Assembly (NCBI GenBank): GCA_900545655.1
Contig: UQZY01000012.1
Location: forward strand, 1 to 50,700
Origin: an uncultured Oscillospiraceae bacterium
GTDB lineage: Bacteria; Bacillota; Clostridia; Oscillospirales; Acutalibacteraceae
Direction of reading: 5' to 3'
DNA length: 50,700 nucleotides
Shown here: piece after piece, positions 1 to 8,174 of the stretch
Layout: each line of letters starts with the position of its first letter
Position numbering within the stretch: the stretch's first letter is position 1
Notes under the pieces: model-generated
What the model saw: the letters and a program-made list of their open reading frames with translations, nothing else
Told to the model about the DNA's origin: nothing
Database searches by the model: none
Program-made: the position numbers and the translations under genes

Positions 1-439
1 CACGCTGGGCGTCCTTTCGGGCTATGGTTTCACGCTTGTCGTAACTCTTTTTACCCTTGCAAAGTCCGACCTGTATCTTAAGGCGTCCTCTGTTGAAGTA
101 AGCGGAGAGGGGGATAAGCGTCAAGCCCTGCTGCTTTGTCTGCCCGAAAAGTTTCTCAATCTCACGCTTGTGCATAAGAAGCTTTCTTTTTCGCATGGGG
201 TCGCGGTTAAAGATATTTCCGTGGTCATACGGACTTATATGCATGCCGTTCACGAATATCTCGCCTGCGTCAATACTGCACCATGCGTCCTTTAGGTTTA
301 TCTTGCCTTGACGTACGGATTTAACCTCCGTTCCGAAGAGCTCGATACCCGCTTCATAACTGTCGAGTACGAAATAGTCATGGTAAGCCTTTTTGTTTGT
401 TGCAACGGTTGTAAGACCGTTGTCTTTTTTTTCAGCCAA
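1..439 (-). CDS. smpB: SsrA-binding protein SmpB (3' end cut by window edge)
   Basis: SmpB binds the tRNA-like domain of tmRNA and brings it to stalled ribosomes for trans-translation in the cytoplasm. The visible 146 codons read MAEKKDNGLTTVATNKKAY, then the OB-fold core with GTEVKSVRQGKINLKDAW, SPYDHGN, and the basic end KSYDKRETIARKDAQR typical of the family; only about ten C-terminal residues lie outside the window. The start is TTG at 439-437, since the reverse strand shows GGAGATGAAATAG directly before it and no in-frame ATG fits. It is the last visible gene of the dnaX-ybaB-recR-smpB run. The identification is confident; the start codon is inferred. Confidence 0.93.
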   Translation of the reverse strand, partial: MAEKKDNGLTTVATNKKAYHDYFVLDSYEAGIELFGTEVKSVRQGKINLKDAWCSIDAGEIFVNGMHISPYDHGNIFNRDPMRKRKLLMHKREIEKLFGQTKQQGLTLIPLSAYFNRGRLKIQVGLCKGKKSYDKRETIARKDAQR

Positions 440-466
440 ACTATTTCATCTCCTTACAGTAAAAAA

Positions 467-1066
467 TCAGATCTCACGTCTTCCTTCCATAGCTCTCGTG
501 AGTGTTATCTCATCGGCATATTCAAGGTCGGCACCGACCGGAACGCCGTAGGCGAGTCGGGTGACTTTTACGCCGAGGGGCTTTAGAAGTCTTGAGATAT
601 ACATCGCCGTTGCTTCGCCTTCAACGGTCGGATTTGTCGCCATGATAACCTCTTTTACGCCGTCAAGACGAGAAAGAAGCTCTTTTATCGTGAGCTCGTT
701 CGGGCCAATTCCGCCGATGGGGGAAATAGCACCGTGAAGAACGTGATAAGTGCCGTCATATTCGCGGGTGCGCTCTATTGCGGCAACATCCCTCGGATCC
801 TCTACAACGCAGATGACTGATTTGTCGCGTGCCTCATTTCTGCACACGCTGCAAAGCTCATCCTCTGTGAGGTTACAGCAAATGGAACACTTATGTATTT
901 TTTCGTGCGCTGAAAGTATGGCGTCGGCGAACTTTTTAGCGTCATCCGGGTTCATGTTGAGAACATGGAAGGCCATGCGCTGCGCGCTCTTTTCACCGAT
1001 ACCGGGCATGCGACGAAACTGGTTTACAAGTTCCTCGAGAGAGGCAAGATTGTATCCGAGACCCAT
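467..1066 (-). CDS. recR: Recombination mediator protein RecR
   Basis: RecR acts with RecO/RecF in loading RecA onto gapped DNA during recombinational repair. The 199-residue protein has the normal family length. It shows the N-terminal helix-hairpin-helix region (RMPGIGEKSAQRMAFH), a four-cysteine zinc finger (CSICCNLTEDELCSVC), and a Toprim domain with VVEDPRDVAAIERT and GVPVGADLEYADEITL near the end. It starts three bases after the ybaB stop codon and is followed by smpB, so the four genes are probably one transcript. The ybaB-recR pairing is the classic arrangement in bacteria and supports both calls. Confidence 0.97.
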   Translation of the reverse strand: MGLGYNLASLEELVNQFRRMPGIGEKSAQRMAFHVLNMNPDDAKKFADAILSAHEKIHKCSICCNLTEDELCSVCRNEARDKSVICVVEDPRDVAAIERTREYDGTYHVLHGAISPIGGIGPNELTIKELLSRLDGVKEVIMATNPTVEGEATAMYISRLLKPLGVKVTRLAYGVPVGADLEYADEITLTRAMEGRREI

Positions 1067-1068
1067 GA

Positions 1069-1419
1069 TTATAATAATCCGCCGAGTCCGGGAATATTCA
1101 TTCCGCCGGTGATTTTGTTCATCTCTCGTTCCATTGTTTCGCTTGCTTTTCTCATAGCTTCGTTTGTTGCCGCCATGAGCATGTCTTCAAGCATCTCAAT
1201 GTCCTCGGGGTCAACGACATCCGGCTGGATTTTTATCTTTTTTACCTCGTGCGAGCCGTTTACGGTAACCTCAACGGCACCTCCGCCCGAGCTTGCGGTG
1301 AACTCGGAGTCCTCAACGTTTTTCTGCGTTGCCTCCATGTCCTCCTGCATCTTTTGAATTTGCTTCATCATTCCGGCCTGGTTCATGCCCTTGCCCGGAT
1401 TTGGTACTCTGGCTTTCAT
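1069..1419 (-). CDS. YbaB/EbfC family nucleoid-associated protein
   Basis: This is a 116-residue member of the YbaB/EbfC family, small dimeric DNA-binding proteins usually encoded between dnaX and recR. The sequence shows the hallmark N-terminal NPGKGMNQAGMMKQIQKMQ helix, the central strand region GGGAVEVTVNGSHEVKKIKI, and the VVDPEDIEMLEDMLMAATNEA helix start. The ATG has a GAGGAG ribosome site a few bases upstream. It lies five bases after dnaX and three before recR. The biochemical role, DNA binding and nucleoid organisation, is from the family; nothing in this copy departs from it. Confidence 0.95.
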   Translation of the reverse strand: MKARVPNPGKGMNQAGMMKQIQKMQEDMEATQKNVEDSEFTASSGGGAVEVTVNGSHEVKKIKIQPDVVDPEDIEMLEDMLMAATNEAMRKASETMEREMNKITGGMNIPGLGGLL

Positions 1420-1423
1420 TTTT

Positions 1424-3445
1424 CTACTCCTCTATGAACAGACTGAAATCAATTTGTTCGTCATTTTTTATGTTGTTGATAAACGCATCCAGCGGGTCGG
1501 CATCCCTTGTCAATGTATCTTCTGTCGAAAAAGACTCATTCGCCGTTAAATTGCTTTCGCTTTCCGATAAGGCTCTTTCATTTGCCGTAAAACCATTCTC
1601 TTTTTCCGGCAAACTTGAAGTCATAGCTTCTGAGAAGCCCTCCGGTTCTTCCTCCGTTATTGAAGGATTCAGGTATTCTCCGAAAACGGTGAAGGTTGCG
1701 TTGTAGATATTTTCTTTGTGCGGCTCAAGAGGAACAAAGCGCTTGAGCAGCATGTTGTCGGTAAGTATAAGAAGTGAGCTTCCCTTTTTGTATGCTTTGG
1801 CACTGTTCATCGTGCCGATAAGTGCTTTGTCGGTGTTCACAACCTCGCGCACAAGTGCGTTCCATATGTTAGTGGGAATCGGACCGTCCTGCACGGTTTT
1901 TTCGAGAGAAACATAATTGTCTATGCTGTCATCCGGCATAACGGGGCTTGACTGTACTTCTTGCGGCTGCTCTGCTTTTACTGGAGCTTTGACGCTCGCG
2001 GCTTCATCTGCTGAATCTTTGAAACCTGAAACTTGGACGCTCGTGGCTTCATCTGCTGAAACTTCGAGGCTTGAAACTTTGAAGTTTGTGGCTTCGTCTG
2101 CTGAAGCTTCGAAGCCTGAAGATTGGACACCTGCGGTGTCGGCTGATATGCTTTCAACGGACGAAAATTCGACAGACGAATTTTCGATACCGGAGCCTTC
2201 AGTGCCGGAGCGTTCGGTGACAGGGTCTTTGACAGTCGGACTTTCGTTTGTCGGAGCCTTTGCTGCCGGAATCTCGACAGCTGAAGCAGCTACCTTCGGT
2301 TGTTCGGCAGGCGGGGGTACAACGGCGTTGCGGCTGTGTTGTATGCCGCTCGCCTGAGGCTGCACCTCATTGCCGCAGAGCTTTATTACGGCTATCTCCA
2401 TCTCGACACGTCGGTTGAGACCTTTACGAAGGTTTGTTACCGTGTCGCCGAGGAGGTTTAATACCTCCAGTATGCGATCCATGCTGTACTGCTTTGCAGA
2501 GTTCATGTACTCCGTAAGATCCTGCAAAGAGCATACGATGAGATCCTTGGGGTTATTGACGGCTCTGCATATCATGAGATTTCTGAAATGATTTGTAAGC
2601 TCATTGCAGAGTCTTTCCATGTCGCAGGAGCGGTTGTGAAGCTCATTTATCTTTTCAAGTGCGGTGGCGCTGTCCATACGCAGGATTGCGTCGGAAAGAC
2701 TGAAAAGGTAGTCTTTCCCGGCAAGTCCTGTGGTTTCGTTTACAACGTCAACGGTTATGTTTCTGCTATGTCCTATACACTGGTCCATGATGGACAGCGC
2801 ATCACGGAGCGCGCCGTCTGCGAGGCGCGCGATGAGCATCGCTGCGTCGGCGTCGAGTGTAAGGTCTTCCTTTTCGGCAACATATGCGAGTCTTCCGGCA
2901 ATATCCTCCGGAGTTATGCGTTTGAAATCAAAGCGCTGACAGCGTGAGAGAATGGTTGCCGGAAGCTTGTGAACCTCCGTTGTTGCGAGGATAAACTTTA
3001 CGTGCTCGGGCGGCTCTTCAAGGGTTTTGAGCAGGGCGTTAAACGCACCTGTCGAGAGCATATGCACCTCGTCGATGATATACACCCTGTACTTGCCGCC
3101 GACCGGAGTAAAGTTTGCCTCGTCACGGATGTCACGGATGTTGTCAACTCCGTTGTTAGACGCAGCGTCAATCTCAATGACGTCCATTACGGATCCGCTG
3201 TCTATACCCTTGCAGGTTTCGCATTCGCCGCACGGGTCTCCGTTTACGGGGTGCTCACAGTTGACGGCCTTTGCAAAAATCTTTGCACAGGTCGTCTTAC
3301 CTGTTCCGCGTGACCCCGTAAAAAGGTACGCGTGCGAGTGTCGTCCGGTCTTTATCTCATTCATAAGGGTAGTTGTGATATGGTCCTGACCGACGACGTC
3401 GGCGAAAACCTGCGGTCTCCATTTTCTGTAAAGAGCCTGATACAT
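1424..3445 (-). CDS. dnaX: DNA polymerase III subunit gamma/tau
   Basis: DnaX is the ATPase of the clamp loader that places the beta clamp on DNA at the replication fork. Residues 1-370 hold the AAA+ core: Walker A GSRGTGKTT near 44-52, a zinc site with four cysteines in CEHPVNGDPCGECETC, Walker B YIIDEVHML and sensor TILSRCQRFDF. After about residue 365 comes a long low-complexity linker with 15-residue repeats (SADEAT...), then a C-terminal tau-like domain with PTNIWNALVREVV. I chose ATG 3445 rather than TTG 3451 because GGGAG sits six bases before it. No slippery frameshift site is evident, so a separate gamma form is not predicted. It is first in the dnaX-ybaB-recR-smpB run, behind SRP RNA. 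Confidence 0.96.
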   Translation of the reverse strand: MYQALYRKWRPQVFADVVGQDHITTTLMNEIKTGRHSHAYLFTGSRGTGKTTCAKIFAKAVNCEHPVNGDPCGECETCKGIDSGSVMDVIEIDAASNNGVDNIRDIRDEANFTPVGGKYRVYIIDEVHMLSTGAFNALLKTLEEPPEHVKFILATTEVHKLPATILSRCQRFDFKRITPEDIAGRLAYVAEKEDLTLDADAAMLIARLADGALRDALSIMDQCIGHSRNITVDVVNETTGLAGKDYLFSLSDAILRMDSATALEKINELHNRSCDMERLCNELTNHFRNLMICRAVNNPKDLIVCSLQDLTEYMNSAKQYSMDRILEVLNLLGDTVTNLRKGLNRRVEMEIAVIKLCGNEVQPQASGIQHSRNAVVPPPAEQPKVAASAVEIPAAKAPTNESPTVKDPVTERSGTEGSGIENSSVEFSSVESISADTAGVQSSGFEASADEATNFKVSSLEVSADEATSVQVSGFKDSADEAASVKAPVKAEQPQEVQSSPVMPDDSIDNYVSLEKTVQDGPIPTNIWNALVREVVNTDKALIGTMNSAKAYKKGSSLLILTDNMLLKRFVPLEPHKENIYNATFTVFGEYLNPSITEEEPEGFSEAMTSSLPEKENGFTANERALSESESNLTANESFSTEDTLTRDADPLDAFINNIKNDEQIDFSLFIEE
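2001..2135 (-). repeat. Three 45-bp tandem repeats inside dnaX
   Basis: Three head-to-tail 45-bp units (2001-2045, 2046-2090, 2091-2135) diverge by a modest number of substitutions and encode 15-residue repeats beginning SADEA. More decayed copies continue on both sides. They lie in the unstructured linker between the AAA+ core and the tau domain, where length change should be tolerated. Confidence 0.85.
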
Positions 3446-3474
3446 ATGCAACTCCCCTTTCCGGATTTTTGTAG

Positions 3475-3485
3475 AAAAAAAGCAG
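3475..3485 (-). terminator. Terminator / 3' end of SRP RNA precursor
   Basis: On the minus strand the SRP RNA is followed by CTGC and a run of seven T (3481-3475). The segment CTGCTTT here can pair with AAAGCAG near the predicted 5' end of the transcript (3632-3638), closing the precursor. This would end the short RNA before dnaX, though read-through into dnaX is possible. Confidence 0.5.
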
Positions 3486-3498
3486 GGGTCCTTTACTT

Positions 3499-3616
3499 GA
3501 CCATACGGCGAGCAGGCGGACTGTGGCGCTCAGGGCTAACCGCTTAATGCTGCTCGGTTCCCCGCCTGACATGATTCACAGCGCTCTGCCGCACAGGACC
3601 CACACGCCATATGGTC
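3499..3616 (-). ncRNA. ffs: Signal recognition particle RNA, small bacterial form
   Basis: This RNA pairs with Ffh to target nascent membrane proteins to FtsY and the translocon. The minus strand contains the invariant domain IV signature TGTCAGGCGGGGAACCGAGC followed by AGCATTAAGC, i.e. the symmetric and asymmetric loops that bind the Ffh M domain. The ends GACCATATGGC and GCCGTATGGTC pair to close a single long hairpin of about 118 nt, so no Alu domain is present and the RNA is the short type. Location upstream of dnaX matches the scr position in Bacillus. Confidence 0.93.
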
Positions 3617-3649
3617 AAACAAAAGCTCACTCTGCTTTTATCATTTGAC

Positions 3650-3678
3650 ATTATATATGAAAATGGCTTTAAAATCAA
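3650..3678 (-). promoter_or_regulatory. Promoter of SRP RNA
   Basis: On the minus strand TTGATT (3678-3673) and TATAAT (3655-3650) are separated by exactly 17 bp. Transcription should begin near 3643, about 27 bases before the mature SRP RNA. Confidence 0.75.
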
Positions 3679-3744
3679 TAGGAAAAGTCTTGTGAAGCGC
3701 ATGTCAAAAAAAGTTGAAAAAGCACGTTATATTGTGGTTTTTTG

Positions 3745-3773
3745 TTGTAAAACACCGCAATGGGTGGTATAAT
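3745..3773 (+). promoter_or_regulatory. Promoter of the rlmB-like gene
   Basis: TTGTAA (3745-3750) and TATAAT (3768-3773) are separated by 17 bp, about 57 bases before the chosen start codon. It is divergent from the SRP RNA promoter. Confidence 0.7.
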
Positions 3774-3830
3774 GTGACTTAATAATATCAAGATGTGCCA
3801 TCAATGAGTTATCGGAGGCTCGGAGTTTTG

Positions 3831-4604
3831 ATGAAAGAAACACATGAAAATGAAGCCGGTACAGAGCTGATAATAGGAAGAAACCCTGTTATGGAGGCTC
3901 TTCGTGCGGGCAGAGAGATAGACACGCTTTATGTTTCAAAGGGTGAGAGGAATCACGGTTCCGTCGGAAAGATAATAGCCATGTGCAGGGACGCCGGTGT
4001 TATAGTTAAGGACACGGATCAAAAAAAGCTTGACTTTATGTGCCGGGGCGGGAATCATCAGGGCGTTATCGCCAGAGTTTCGGCTCACTCTTATGCAAGC
4101 GTGGACGACATATTCAAAAAGGCTGAGGAGTGCGGTGAAGCCCCGTTTATAATCATATGCGACGAGATAGAGGATCCGCACAATCTCGGTGCGATAATAA
4201 GAACTGCCGAATGTGCCGGCGCCCACGGTGTTATCATTCCGAAAAGGCGCAGCGCAACGCTCGGCTTTACTGTTGCCAAAACCGCGGCGGGAGCGCTTGA
4301 GTATATGCCGGTTGCGAGAGTAAGTAACCTTGCGGCTGCTATTGACGAGCTTAAGGAACGCGGAGTTTGGATTTACGGTACGGATATGGACGGAGAGGTA
4401 TGGTGTAAAACCGACCTTACGGGTCCGCTTGCCTTAATCATAGGCTCGGAGGGCTCAGGTATGGGAAGACTTGTGAGAGAAAAATGTGACTTTGTTCTTT
4501 CGCTTCCGCTGAGAGGAAAGATAAATTCTCTTAACGCGTCCGTTGCCGCCGGGATAACGATGTATGAAATAAGCCGACAGAGACTTAAGATAAAGAGTAT
4601 TTAA
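3831..4604 (+). CDS. rlmB: TrmH/SpoU-family 23S rRNA 2'-O-methyltransferase (RlmB type)
   Basis: A SAM-dependent 2'-O-ribose methyltransferase of the SPOUT fold; the closest known role is Gm2251 methylation of 23S rRNA. The 257-residue protein has the N-terminal substrate-binding domain (IIGRNPVMEAL) and the three SPOUT motifs: motif 1 DPHNLGAIIRTAECAGAHG, motif 2 ALIIGSEGSGMGRLVRE and motif 3 LPLRGKINSLNASVAAGI, which forms the trefoil knot. I start at ATG 3831, which has CGGAG six bases upstream; an in-frame GTG at 3795 would add twelve residues with no better ribosome site. It precedes the large membrane protein gene by 17 bases. Exact target nucleotide is inferred from family. Confidence 0.9.
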   Translation: MKETHENEAGTELIIGRNPVMEALRAGREIDTLYVSKGERNHGSVGKIIAMCRDAGVIVKDTDQKKLDFMCRGGNHQGVIARVSAHSYASVDDIFKKAEECGEAPFIIICDEIEDPHNLGAIIRTAECAGAHGVIIPKRRSATLGFTVAKTAAGALEYMPVARVSNLAAAIDELKERGVWIYGTDMDGEVWCKTDLTGPLALIIGSEGSGMGRLVREKCDFVLSLPLRGKINSLNASVAAGITMYEISRQRLKIKSI

Positions 4605-4621
4605 AGAAGGGGGTGTCCGAG

Positions 4622-7600
4622 ATGTCCGAAAACAACAATATGTCAATCGACGAGATTCTTGCATCGCTCAGCGAGGAAAAGAAAAAAGATACCCCTGAAA
4701 AAACCTGGTCGATGTCTGAAATTGATAAATTGCTCGGGATTGACAAGCAGCAGGAGGAGACTCTCGACAGAAAAGCAGAAGTGATAAACAGTCTCTTTGA
4801 CAAAACAGAAGACGCCGAACCGGAAAATGATGATGCTTTCGAAGATGAAGCATTCGAGAAGGAAGCGTTTGAGGAGAAAGCATTTGAGGAGAAAACTGTC
4901 GAGACAGAGGCTCATAAGGAAAGTTTTTTCAAGGGAAAGGCAGTTAAGGAAAAAATTGTCGAGGAAAAGAATTTTGAGGAGGAATCCGTTGAGGCAGAGG
5001 CTCGTGAGGAATTTTCTGCCGAGGAAAAATCCGTTGAGCCAAAGGCCGACACAATAGAAATTGAGAAGCCGCTCTCACAAAAAACACGTATATTCGGCTC
5101 GCACAAAAAATCTTCTGAGGAAAATGGTAAGTCCGAGGTTTTTGCGGAAGAGATTTCGGAGAATCAGACACAGGTGATTGTTGAACTTGCCGACAGTGAA
5201 AGCGAGGAGCCGGAGTTTGAACCGACCTTTGAAAAGGATATACCGGCGAGTGAGGAAAAAAAACCCGAGGATGAGACCTTAAGGCTTGAAAAGAAAGCTC
5301 TTGCTCAGAAAACAGTAGGCATTTATCCTGTAAGGAATGAAAATATCGATCACCAGATAGTTACGGAGAAGATAGAAAAAAGTCATATCGGCGGAATGGC
5401 AACCGATAAATACAGAGAACGCTTTTTAAATGTTCCCAAGCAGAAAATCGAACGCACTGCCGACTATGAAAGGCTTCATGTCGGGGAGGAAATGGATCCG
5501 ATAGAGCGCGACGGCCGTATCATCAGAAAGAGTAAATTCACAAACACGGCGGATCTTGAGCCTATTCCGACCATAGTTTCCGCAGATGCGGAGCTGAGCA
5601 GCGTTGACAAGACCATTGTCGCAAACGGAAAAAATCCCATTGTTCACGATGAAGATGACGGTGTTGTCGGTCAGATAAAGCTTGTCGGCTTCGGTGAAGA
5701 GGAGGAAATCCCTCAGATTGACGAGGACAACGCAGAGGAAGTGCTCAAGGAAAAGCGCGACCGTAAGGTTGCAGCCTTCAAGCTTGACGCGGATTTTGCC
5801 GAGCTTCCCGAAGAAAATCCGGAGGAAGAACCTCAAGAAGAAGAAAAGGCTTCCGCTGCCGGAGTCCTTATCTCTGATTTCATAGATGATGAATACGAAA
5901 AGCCGGAGGACAAAAGCCGCATAATAAAGAAGCTCGCAGGTGCGAAGAAGGTTTCCGGTATCTGCGCAATAGTACAGGCCGTGCTTACGGTGATTGCACT
6001 TATCATCACCGGCATAGTTTCAAAGAGCGGCGGAAACCTCGAGCTTATCGGAGGAAGCGCCGTTGTATGCGGGGTTATAAACATCGTCATCCTTCTTATA
6101 GCCGCATTTTGCGGAATAAGCACGCTTATACGCGGGACAAAGGGACTTTTCTCAAAGAAGCCCAATGCGGCAACGGGAACATTTATAGTTGTGGTTGCGT
6201 GTCTTATTGAGGACCTTGTTGTAACATTCTTTACATCAGACGCGTATACGACCGTGTCTCTTTATACCGCAGCCGGATGTCTGGCTCTTACATTGTCCAC
6301 CGTTGCAAGGTATCTCGCAGTTTCGAGAACTTACGGCAACTTTGAATTTGTCACAAACGGCACAAAGCTTTACAGCTCGGAGAAGATTTCCGGGGAGGAC
6401 GATGCTTTTGAGATAGGAAGGGGACTTCTTATCGGAGACCCAGAGATCTGTTACAACGCACAGATGGAAAGACCGTCGTATTTCATAGAAAACTCATTTG
6501 AGGACGACCCGGCAGACGAATTTGCGAAGAGGCTTATCTATCCGGTTGTGGGAGCCGCACTTCTCATGGCTGTCATATTCGGAATAGTGAGAAAGGACGC
6601 TGTGTTTGCAGTCGGTGTCTTTACCGCTGTGTGCAGCATAGGAATTCCCGCGTTTTCAACGATCGCTTCAAATATCGCCCTGTTTGCCGTAAACAAGGGC
6701 TTCAATAAAAACGGTGCTGCCATAGTCGGACACAGAGCCGTGGCTGACAGCGTGGACGTAAATGCGTATGTGCTCGACAGCACGGATATCTTCAGAAAAG
6801 GCTCCTGCAACATCATAGGAATCAAGACCTTTCAAAGCATGCGAATTGACGATGCAATCCTTTACGCAGCCGCTCTTGTCATAGAATCCGGCGGTCCGCT
6901 TGCAGATATCTTTGACGGAGTTATTCTCGGCAAAAAGGATTTACTTCCGCCTGTTGAGTCGCTTGCATATGAAGAAAGACTCGGTCTTTCCGCATGGATT
7001 CACGGAAGGCGAATACTTCTCGGAACCAGGGAGCTTCTTGTAAATCACAATGTAAATGCCCCCGACAGAAACTTTGAAGCACAGTATACGCATGACGGCA
7101 GAAATGTTATCTATCTTGCCATTGCAGGAAAGATTTCCGCCATGTTCGTTATCAAATATCAGGCTGACAAGCACATGAGAAAGTATCTTCAGAATGTCGA
7201 CAAGGCAGGCGTTTCGCTGCTTGTCCGCTCTTGTGACTGTAACATAACGGAGGAAATGATATGCAGGTTCTTCGGACTTCCTCTTTCGGCTGTTAAGATT
7301 CTGAGTCCGGTTTCGGGAGATATCTTTGAAAAGTACAGGGAAGAAGAGATTGAGACGGCTCCTGCGGGAATAATTCACAACGGAACCATAGAGGCGTCGT
7401 TAAGAGGCATCTACGAAGCCCGTGAGCTTCAGGCAAACGTCCCCGTGAATAATATCATTTCAACTCTTTATTCCGGTATCGCACTGGTTCTCTTTATAAT
7501 TCTCGGTATCCTTGCGGGAAAAGAGGGCTTCGGTATAACCGGCGGACAGATCGTTCTTTTCCAGCTTCTATGGGGTGTTGTAGCAACCGCTATTCCGCTT

Positions 7601-7624
7601 CTTCGCAGACGACTGGATAAATAG
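4622..7624 (+). CDS. Large membrane protein resembling a P1B-type ATPase with degenerate catalytic motifs
   Basis: The 1000-residue protein has an acidic, low-complexity N-terminal half (about 1-435; Glu/Lys repeats such as EKEAFEEKAFEEK) opened by two short helical motifs, SIDEILASL and SMSEIDKLLG. The second half follows P1B-ATPase order: four membrane segments (about 446-570), a short A-domain-like loop, two more segments with CSIGIP at 671-676 where metal pumps have CPC, a cytoplasmic domain and two final segments. DSTDIF at 719-724 replaces DKTGTL, and SCDCN at 870-874 replaces TGDN; no TGE or GDGINDAP motif is visible. So transport by phosphorylation looks lost and a regulatory or scaffold role is possible, but unproven. 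Start: ATG 4622, after AAGGGGG. Downstream of rlmB, likely co-transcribed. Confidence 0.7.
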   Translation: MSENNNMSIDEILASLSEEKKKDTPEKTWSMSEIDKLLGIDKQQEETLDRKAEVINSLFDKTEDAEPENDDAFEDEAFEKEAFEEKAFEEKTVETEAHKESFFKGKAVKEKIVEEKNFEEESVEAEAREEFSAEEKSVEPKADTIEIEKPLSQKTRIFGSHKKSSEENGKSEVFAEEISENQTQVIVELADSESEEPEFEPTFEKDIPASEEKKPEDETLRLEKKALAQKTVGIYPVRNENIDHQIVTEKIEKSHIGGMATDKYRERFLNVPKQKIERTADYERLHVGEEMDPIERDGRIIRKSKFTNTADLEPIPTIVSADAELSSVDKTIVANGKNPIVHDEDDGVVGQIKLVGFGEEEEIPQIDEDNAEEVLKEKRDRKVAAFKLDADFAELPEENPEEEPQEEEKASAAGVLISDFIDDEYEKPEDKSRIIKKLAGAKKVSGICAIVQAVLTVIALIITGIVSKSGGNLELIGGSAVVCGVINIVILLIAAFCGISTLIRGTKGLFSKKPNAATGTFIVVVACLIEDLVVTFFTSDAYTTVSLYTAAGCLALTLSTVARYLAVSRTYGNFEFVTNGTKLYSSEKISGEDDAFEIGRGLLIGDPEICYNAQMERPSYFIENSFEDDPADEFAKRLIYPVVGAALLMAVIFGIVRKDAVFAVGVFTAVCSIGIPAFSTIASNIALFAVNKGFNKNGAAIVGHRAVADSVDVNAYVLDSTDIFRKGSCNIIGIKTFQSMRIDDAILYAAALVIESGGPLADIFDGVILGKKDLLPPVESLAYEERLGLSAWIHGRRILLGTRELLVNHNVNAPDRNFEAQYTHDGRNVIYLAIAGKISAMFVIKYQADKHMRKYLQNVDKAGVSLLVRSCDCNITEEMICRFFGLPLSAVKILSPVSGDIFEKYREEEIETAPAGIIHNGTIEASLRGIYEARELQANVPVNNIISTLYSGIALVLFIILGILAGKEGFGITGGQIVLFQLLWGVVATAIPLLRRRLDK

Positions 7625-7633
7625 GTGCAAACA

Positions 7634-7750
7634 GAAAATAGCAACTGTTTATAAAAAGAGTAACCGTTCATAGCAACAGAAATAACTGTTTACAACAAAG
7701 AGAATAGCCATTTATAGTAAATAGAATAACTGTTTACAGCAAATAGAAAA
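7634..7750. repeat. Degenerate 21-22-bp tandem repeats
   Basis: About five and a half imperfect copies of a unit near AATAACTGTTTACAGCAAAT run head to tail between the membrane-protein stop codon and the shared terminator. The copies differ at several positions each. No open reading frame or promoter is apparent. Confidence 0.7.
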
Positions 7751-7757
7751 CAACAAA

Positions 7758-7802
7758 AAGACTGCATTCCTCCAAACGGTAGGAATGCAGTCTTGATTTT
7801 TT
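7758..7802. terminator. Bidirectional terminator between convergent operons
   Basis: A perfect 14-bp stem (AAGACTGCATTCCT, 7758-7771, with 7781-7794) and 9-nt loop is followed by ATTTTTT on plus and preceded by an A-rich tract giving TTTTTG on minus. It can end both the rlmB operon and the rpsF operon. Confidence 0.9.
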
Positions 7803-7820
7803 GATGTCAGAGTTGTTTTT

Positions 7821-7875
7821 ACAACCCGATTGCTTTTATCGGAGCCGTGTATCACAACCCGGATGCTTTTGTCAG
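7821..7875 (-). repeat. Two 22-bp direct repeats in the 3' flank of rpsR
   Basis: Units 7821-7842 and 7854-7875 share ACAACCCG and TGCTTTT with four or five differences, spaced 33 bp. The first can fold as CCGAT/ATCGG. They lie between rpsR and the terminator and would be in the 3' UTR of the rpsF operon. Confidence 0.6.
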
Positions 7876-7918
7876 GGTGTGCTTTCAGCTCCTTGCTTCC
7901 TCTGTTTTCAGACTGAAA

Positions 7919-8155
7919 TCAGTCAGCTGAGTACGGAAGAAGTGCAACGTGACGTGCGCGCTTGATAGCTGATGTGAGCTCGCGCTGATGATAAGCACAT
8001 GTGCCTGTTACACGTCTCGGAAGGATCTTTGCTCTGTCAGATGTGAACTTGCGAAGACGAGCAGTGTCCTTGTAGTCGATCTTGTCAACTTTTTCTACGC
8101 AGAATGCGCATACTTTTTTACGTGACTTTTTGCCGCGTGATCTATCGAATGCCAT
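7919..8155 (-). CDS. rpsR: 30S ribosomal protein S18
   Basis: S18 binds S6 in the platform of the 30S subunit. The 78-residue protein has family length and shows KVCAFCVEKVDKIDYKD, the zinc-type cysteine pair at the N-terminus, followed by SDRAKILPRRVTGTCAYHQR and the basic end IKRARHVALLPY. It is last in rpsF-ssb-rpsR, nineteen bases after ssb, the standard order in Firmicutes. Regulation is expected through the S6:S18-binding leader upstream of rpsF. Confidence 0.98.
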   Translation of the reverse strand: MAFDRSRGKKSRKKVCAFCVEKVDKIDYKDTARLRKFTSDRAKILPRRVTGTCAYHQRELTSAIKRARHVALLPYSAD

Positions 8156-8174
8156 AGAATTAATCCTCCTTAAG

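Noticed and set aside
1424..3445. Programmed frameshift in dnaX producing gamma
   Set aside because: No slippery A-run with a nearby stop in the shifted frame was visible after the AAA+ core.
3795..3830. Upstream GTG start for the rlmB-like gene
   Set aside because: ATG 3831 has a better ribosome site and gives the family's usual length.
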